A DNA stretch of 21,315 nucleotides from Folioceros fuciformis (taxonomy: Eukaryota; Anthocerotophyta; Anthocerotopsida; Anthocerotales). A model generated the notes under the pieces. It was not told the DNA's origin, made no database searches, and was given only the letters and a program-made list of their open reading frames with translations. The stretch spans positions 1 to 21,315 of the forward strand of contig JBNGIO010001238.1 in NCBI GenBank assembly GCA_049999805.1, in the 5' to 3' direction. Below, piece by piece: positions 18,865-21,315 of this stretch. Position 1 is the stretch's first letter; every line of letters begins with the position of its first letter. Position numbers and translations under genes: made by a program.

Positions 18865-21315
18865 CTATCGTCCACGCTTGCTGTTTGGACTTCCCTTCTC
18901 CGAGGAGAAATTAAGGGATCTGCGCACCACACTTGGAGCGGAGACTTTCCCACTCGCTGGGCCACGACTTGCGTCGGCCTTCGGCAGAGAGCCCGCGTGG
19001 TTCGTTGCACCGGCTGGCTTACCATCGACCGGAGCAAAGACTGCGACCACCTGCAGAGCGTGGCACAAACACAAAAACTCACTCGGGGGGCGCTCGTTTC
19101 ATGAGGAGCAGCTGAATCTGGCAACATGAGACCGACAGAAGCGGACGTACCTCGCAATCTGGGTCGACTTCCACGCAGTCGTCCTCCTCGCCATCTTTGT
19201 CTTGCCCTTTGTTCCATGGCTGGAATGCCCCGGGTAGCATGGAATGCTGCAGACAAGCACTGCCGTGAGTCGAGCTCCTCCACAACTGTGATCATGGACT
19301 GAGGGTGCGTGCAGACAAGTGGACAGAGGACACAGCATATATACCTGAAGCCAGAAGAAAAAGCCCCGCAACAAAGTCAATTTTTCTGCCTTGTCTGTAG
19401 CGGATGACAGTTTCTCCGCCAGTCCTGGATAATCCAGAAGCCAGTCAGTACCAGGGCAAAGCTTCCCGGATTGGTACGTACGCCTGTGTTTCAACCACGC
19501 TCACCTGGGTAATGATCGAGGTACGAAAACCCTTTCTCTGTTGTCCTGCACACGACAACCCTTTGCCGCATTTGGCGCACCTTCTCCTTGGGCTTCCTGC
19601 GCTTCGCCAGGTCCATTCTGTCGAGTAGCTCTTGCTCATTGAATGGCTCCCTCACAAACGCGTCAAGCTTTTCCTGAAACTCATTGCCTTTCTCACCAGA
19701 GGGCCACCAATTGTCTTCACAGGGCTCACGGACCGAAAGCTAGAAATGCACATACCCACTGATCAAAAAGGTGCACCAGCATTAAGCAACGGAGGGGAAG
19801 CTGCGATGCAAACCTTGGCTACTCTTTCCCTAACCCTCCTTTTGGAAGGGGTGGGTTTCCACTGATCTAAGCTTCTCCTCGAGATTCGAGGAAGCTGTCT
19901 CTTCTCAGCTTGTGAGGTCAAGCTGCCAACCTTGTTTCCGTCCGTATTTCCAGGCTCCGAATCACTCAAATAAATAACATTCCTTTCAGTCGTGGTGAGT
20001 GTGTCAAAATACCCACAATCACAATAATCTCCAGACTCCTCTCCCTCCAGTGTGACACCAACTTCTTCGGAGTAACCAGGCGTAGCAGCTTCCCTGTTCT
20101 CTCTACAGAGACCATAAATTTGCGACATATCTCCAACATTTGCTTCGCCGAACTGCTGCGAAGAAATTGCCTGAAGACATTCCTCAAACCCAGTTACGCC
20201 TTCCTCCATTCCTACTTGCTCAAAACCAGAACCTAAATCGGTGGCCGCATGCATGCCTCGCCTGTTCGTAGTCTGATCCGATCCATCCTGGACGGAGAGT
20301 GCTATTTCAGAACCTTCTTTTTCGGAGAGAATATCTGCCACTGGGCCAGTTACTGCGGCAGGTACGTCTTCTCCTAATTCCAAGTTGGCCACTTCAAGCT
20401 CTTTGGCTAGCAATAGTCCAGAGCTAGGCGTCGGATCCTCGAGGACTTGCTGTGTCCCGGTAACATCAAACAAAACCTCCTCTACCTCGAACTTCACATC
20501 CTCGTGACTTGAAGCTAGTGCTGGGCCATCAGTGGTACATGAATCCTCTACATGACTAACGCGACGTGTCGAGTCCTCACAGACTTGACACGTTCCGGCC
20601 CCCTCGAGGACATCATTCACTGGCTCCGAATTCACGCTCTCGAGAATATGACATCCAGGTGGGGCACCAGCAGCACTAGAATTGGCTCCAACATGACCAT
20701 CGGTCTGGGGTTCCCCCGAGGCTCCACCTGCTTCGCCGACTGCGAGGACATCCTCCGCTCCAGCCACTTTCACAGTTCCGACACTCCGATCCGCTACTGT
20801 TGCTGCACCAGGGACTGCCTCAGCTGCCTCCACCTTCACAGCTTTCAGACTCCAACCCCCAGTTTCAGAGACAGCAGGGACATCCGCCGCTGCCCCAGAG
20901 CTCACATTGTTCGCTGTTCCAGCCACCTCTATCTCCACCTTCACAGCTTTCAGACTCCAACCCCCAGTTTCAGAGGCAGCAGGGACATCCGCCGCTGCCC
21001 TAAAGCTCACATTGTCCGCTGTTCCAGCCACCTCTATCTCAACCTTCACACTTCCGACTCTGCAACTCGCAGTCGGGGCTGGGCTCTCACCGGGTGGCAA
21101 ATGTGCTCGACGAAACGAGAGCTCCGAAACCGCCTCAAACCTGGTACGTCCCAACAATTCAGTCAGGCTGATACTCGTCATACCACCGACTTCCCATCGG
21201 AATGTCTCAAAGACCAACCGACCGCGACCTTCCCTGCCAGTTTCCACATCTCCGCGCCCAGCAGCTTCACCCTCCTCCTCCCGGGACATCGCAACCCCAG
21301 CCTCCGCTTCCTCGA
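18865..21315 (-). CDS. Acidic protein with SUMO-consensus repeats, SIM and conserved plant C-terminal domain; probably 5' partial
   Basis: Proposed joins: 19814-21289 (or further right), 19505-19739, 19345-19424, 19151-19246 and 18865-19050; from the ATG at 21289 this gives 690 residues. The frame is open upstream of that ATG to the edge with the same acidic bias, so the gene may start outside the window. Residues 1-490 are acidic, Val/Glu-rich and probably disordered, with two 35-residue tandem units and four psi-K-x-E sites (VKVE at 81, 116 and 151; VKFE near 270). At 438 comes VIYL followed by SDSE, a classic SUMO-interacting motif. The C-terminal part (EFQEKLDAFVREPFNEQELL, RRKPKEKVRQMRQR, FSYLDHYPGLAEKL, LTLLRGFFFWLQ, LPGAFQPW) resembles an uncharacterised plant nuclear-type family that I know only by pattern. 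The end is basic and Ser-rich (RRSLNFSSEKGSPNSKRGR). The donor at 19814 could instead be 19835, and a shorter 3' exon (19079-19117) is possible. Function not known. Confidence 0.75.
19955..19978 (-). other. SUMO-interacting motif (VIYL-SDSE) codons
   Basis: The codons encode Val-Ile-Tyr-Leu-Ser-Asp-Ser-Glu. A hydrophobic V-I-x-L core followed by Ser and acidic residues is the standard SIM, in which the Ser residues can be phosphorylated to strengthen binding. It lies in the disordered region, about 50 residues before the exon end. Confidence 0.65.
20831..21040. repeat. 105-base coding tandem repeat, two copies
   Basis: Units start at 20831 and 20936, with the block start seen a third time in diverged form at 21041. 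They are in frame and each encodes 35 residues running from VKVEIEVAG to GGWSLKA. The copies differ at only a few positions, so the duplication is fairly recent; weaker, older copies follow (VKVEAAEAV, VKVAGAEDV). Confidence 0.9.

Overview
The window is nuclear DNA of a eukaryote in the green-plant lineage, most likely a streptophyte alga or an early land plant. The exact organism cannot be read from the sequence. The genes carry many short GT-AG introns of about 80 to 400 bases. The recognisable proteins look plant-like: a plant-type heterotrimeric G-protein beta subunit, a plant DUF676 serine esterase, a DinF-clade MATE transporter of the DTX44/DTX45 kind, and an acidic protein with a plant-type C-terminal domain. 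A nuclear hslV gene with a mitochondrial-looking leader also fits an alga or bryophyte better than a flowering plant, because flowering plants, as far as I recall, lack HslV. Exon joins were worked out by hand from splice sites, reading phase and family resemblance. All CDS joins given stay in frame.

Layout from left to right. Positions 1-157 (minus) may hold the first codons of a proline-rich protein that runs off the left edge. Positions 160-4156 are gene-poor: simple repeats, unassigned ORFs, then the leader region of the next gene. Positions 4157-5881 (plus) encode the G beta subunit in six exons. Positions 6255-8300 (minus) encode the DUF676 esterase in ten exons, tail to tail with G beta. 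Positions 9564-12637 (minus) encode the MATE transporter in twelve exons, plus a second version of the first coding exon. Positions 14321-16086 (minus) encode the 26S proteasome lid subunit RPN8 in ten exons. Positions 16371-18130 (plus) encode HslV in eight exons, one of them a 5-base microexon. Positions 18865-21315 (minus) encode an acidic protein with SUMO-consensus repeats and a SUMO-interacting motif; it is probably cut by the right edge.

Three observations stand out. First, RPN8 and hslV are head to head with only 284 bases between start codons, so a eukaryotic proteasome regulator and a bacterial-type proteasome-like protease may share one promoter. Second, the MATE gene has two diverged first exons with the same donor phase; one resembles the DTX45 type and the other the DTX44 type, so one locus could make two transporters. 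Third, hslV needs a 5-base microexon to stay in frame. The acidic protein with repeated VKVE sites and a VIYL-SDSE motif is a fourth lead.
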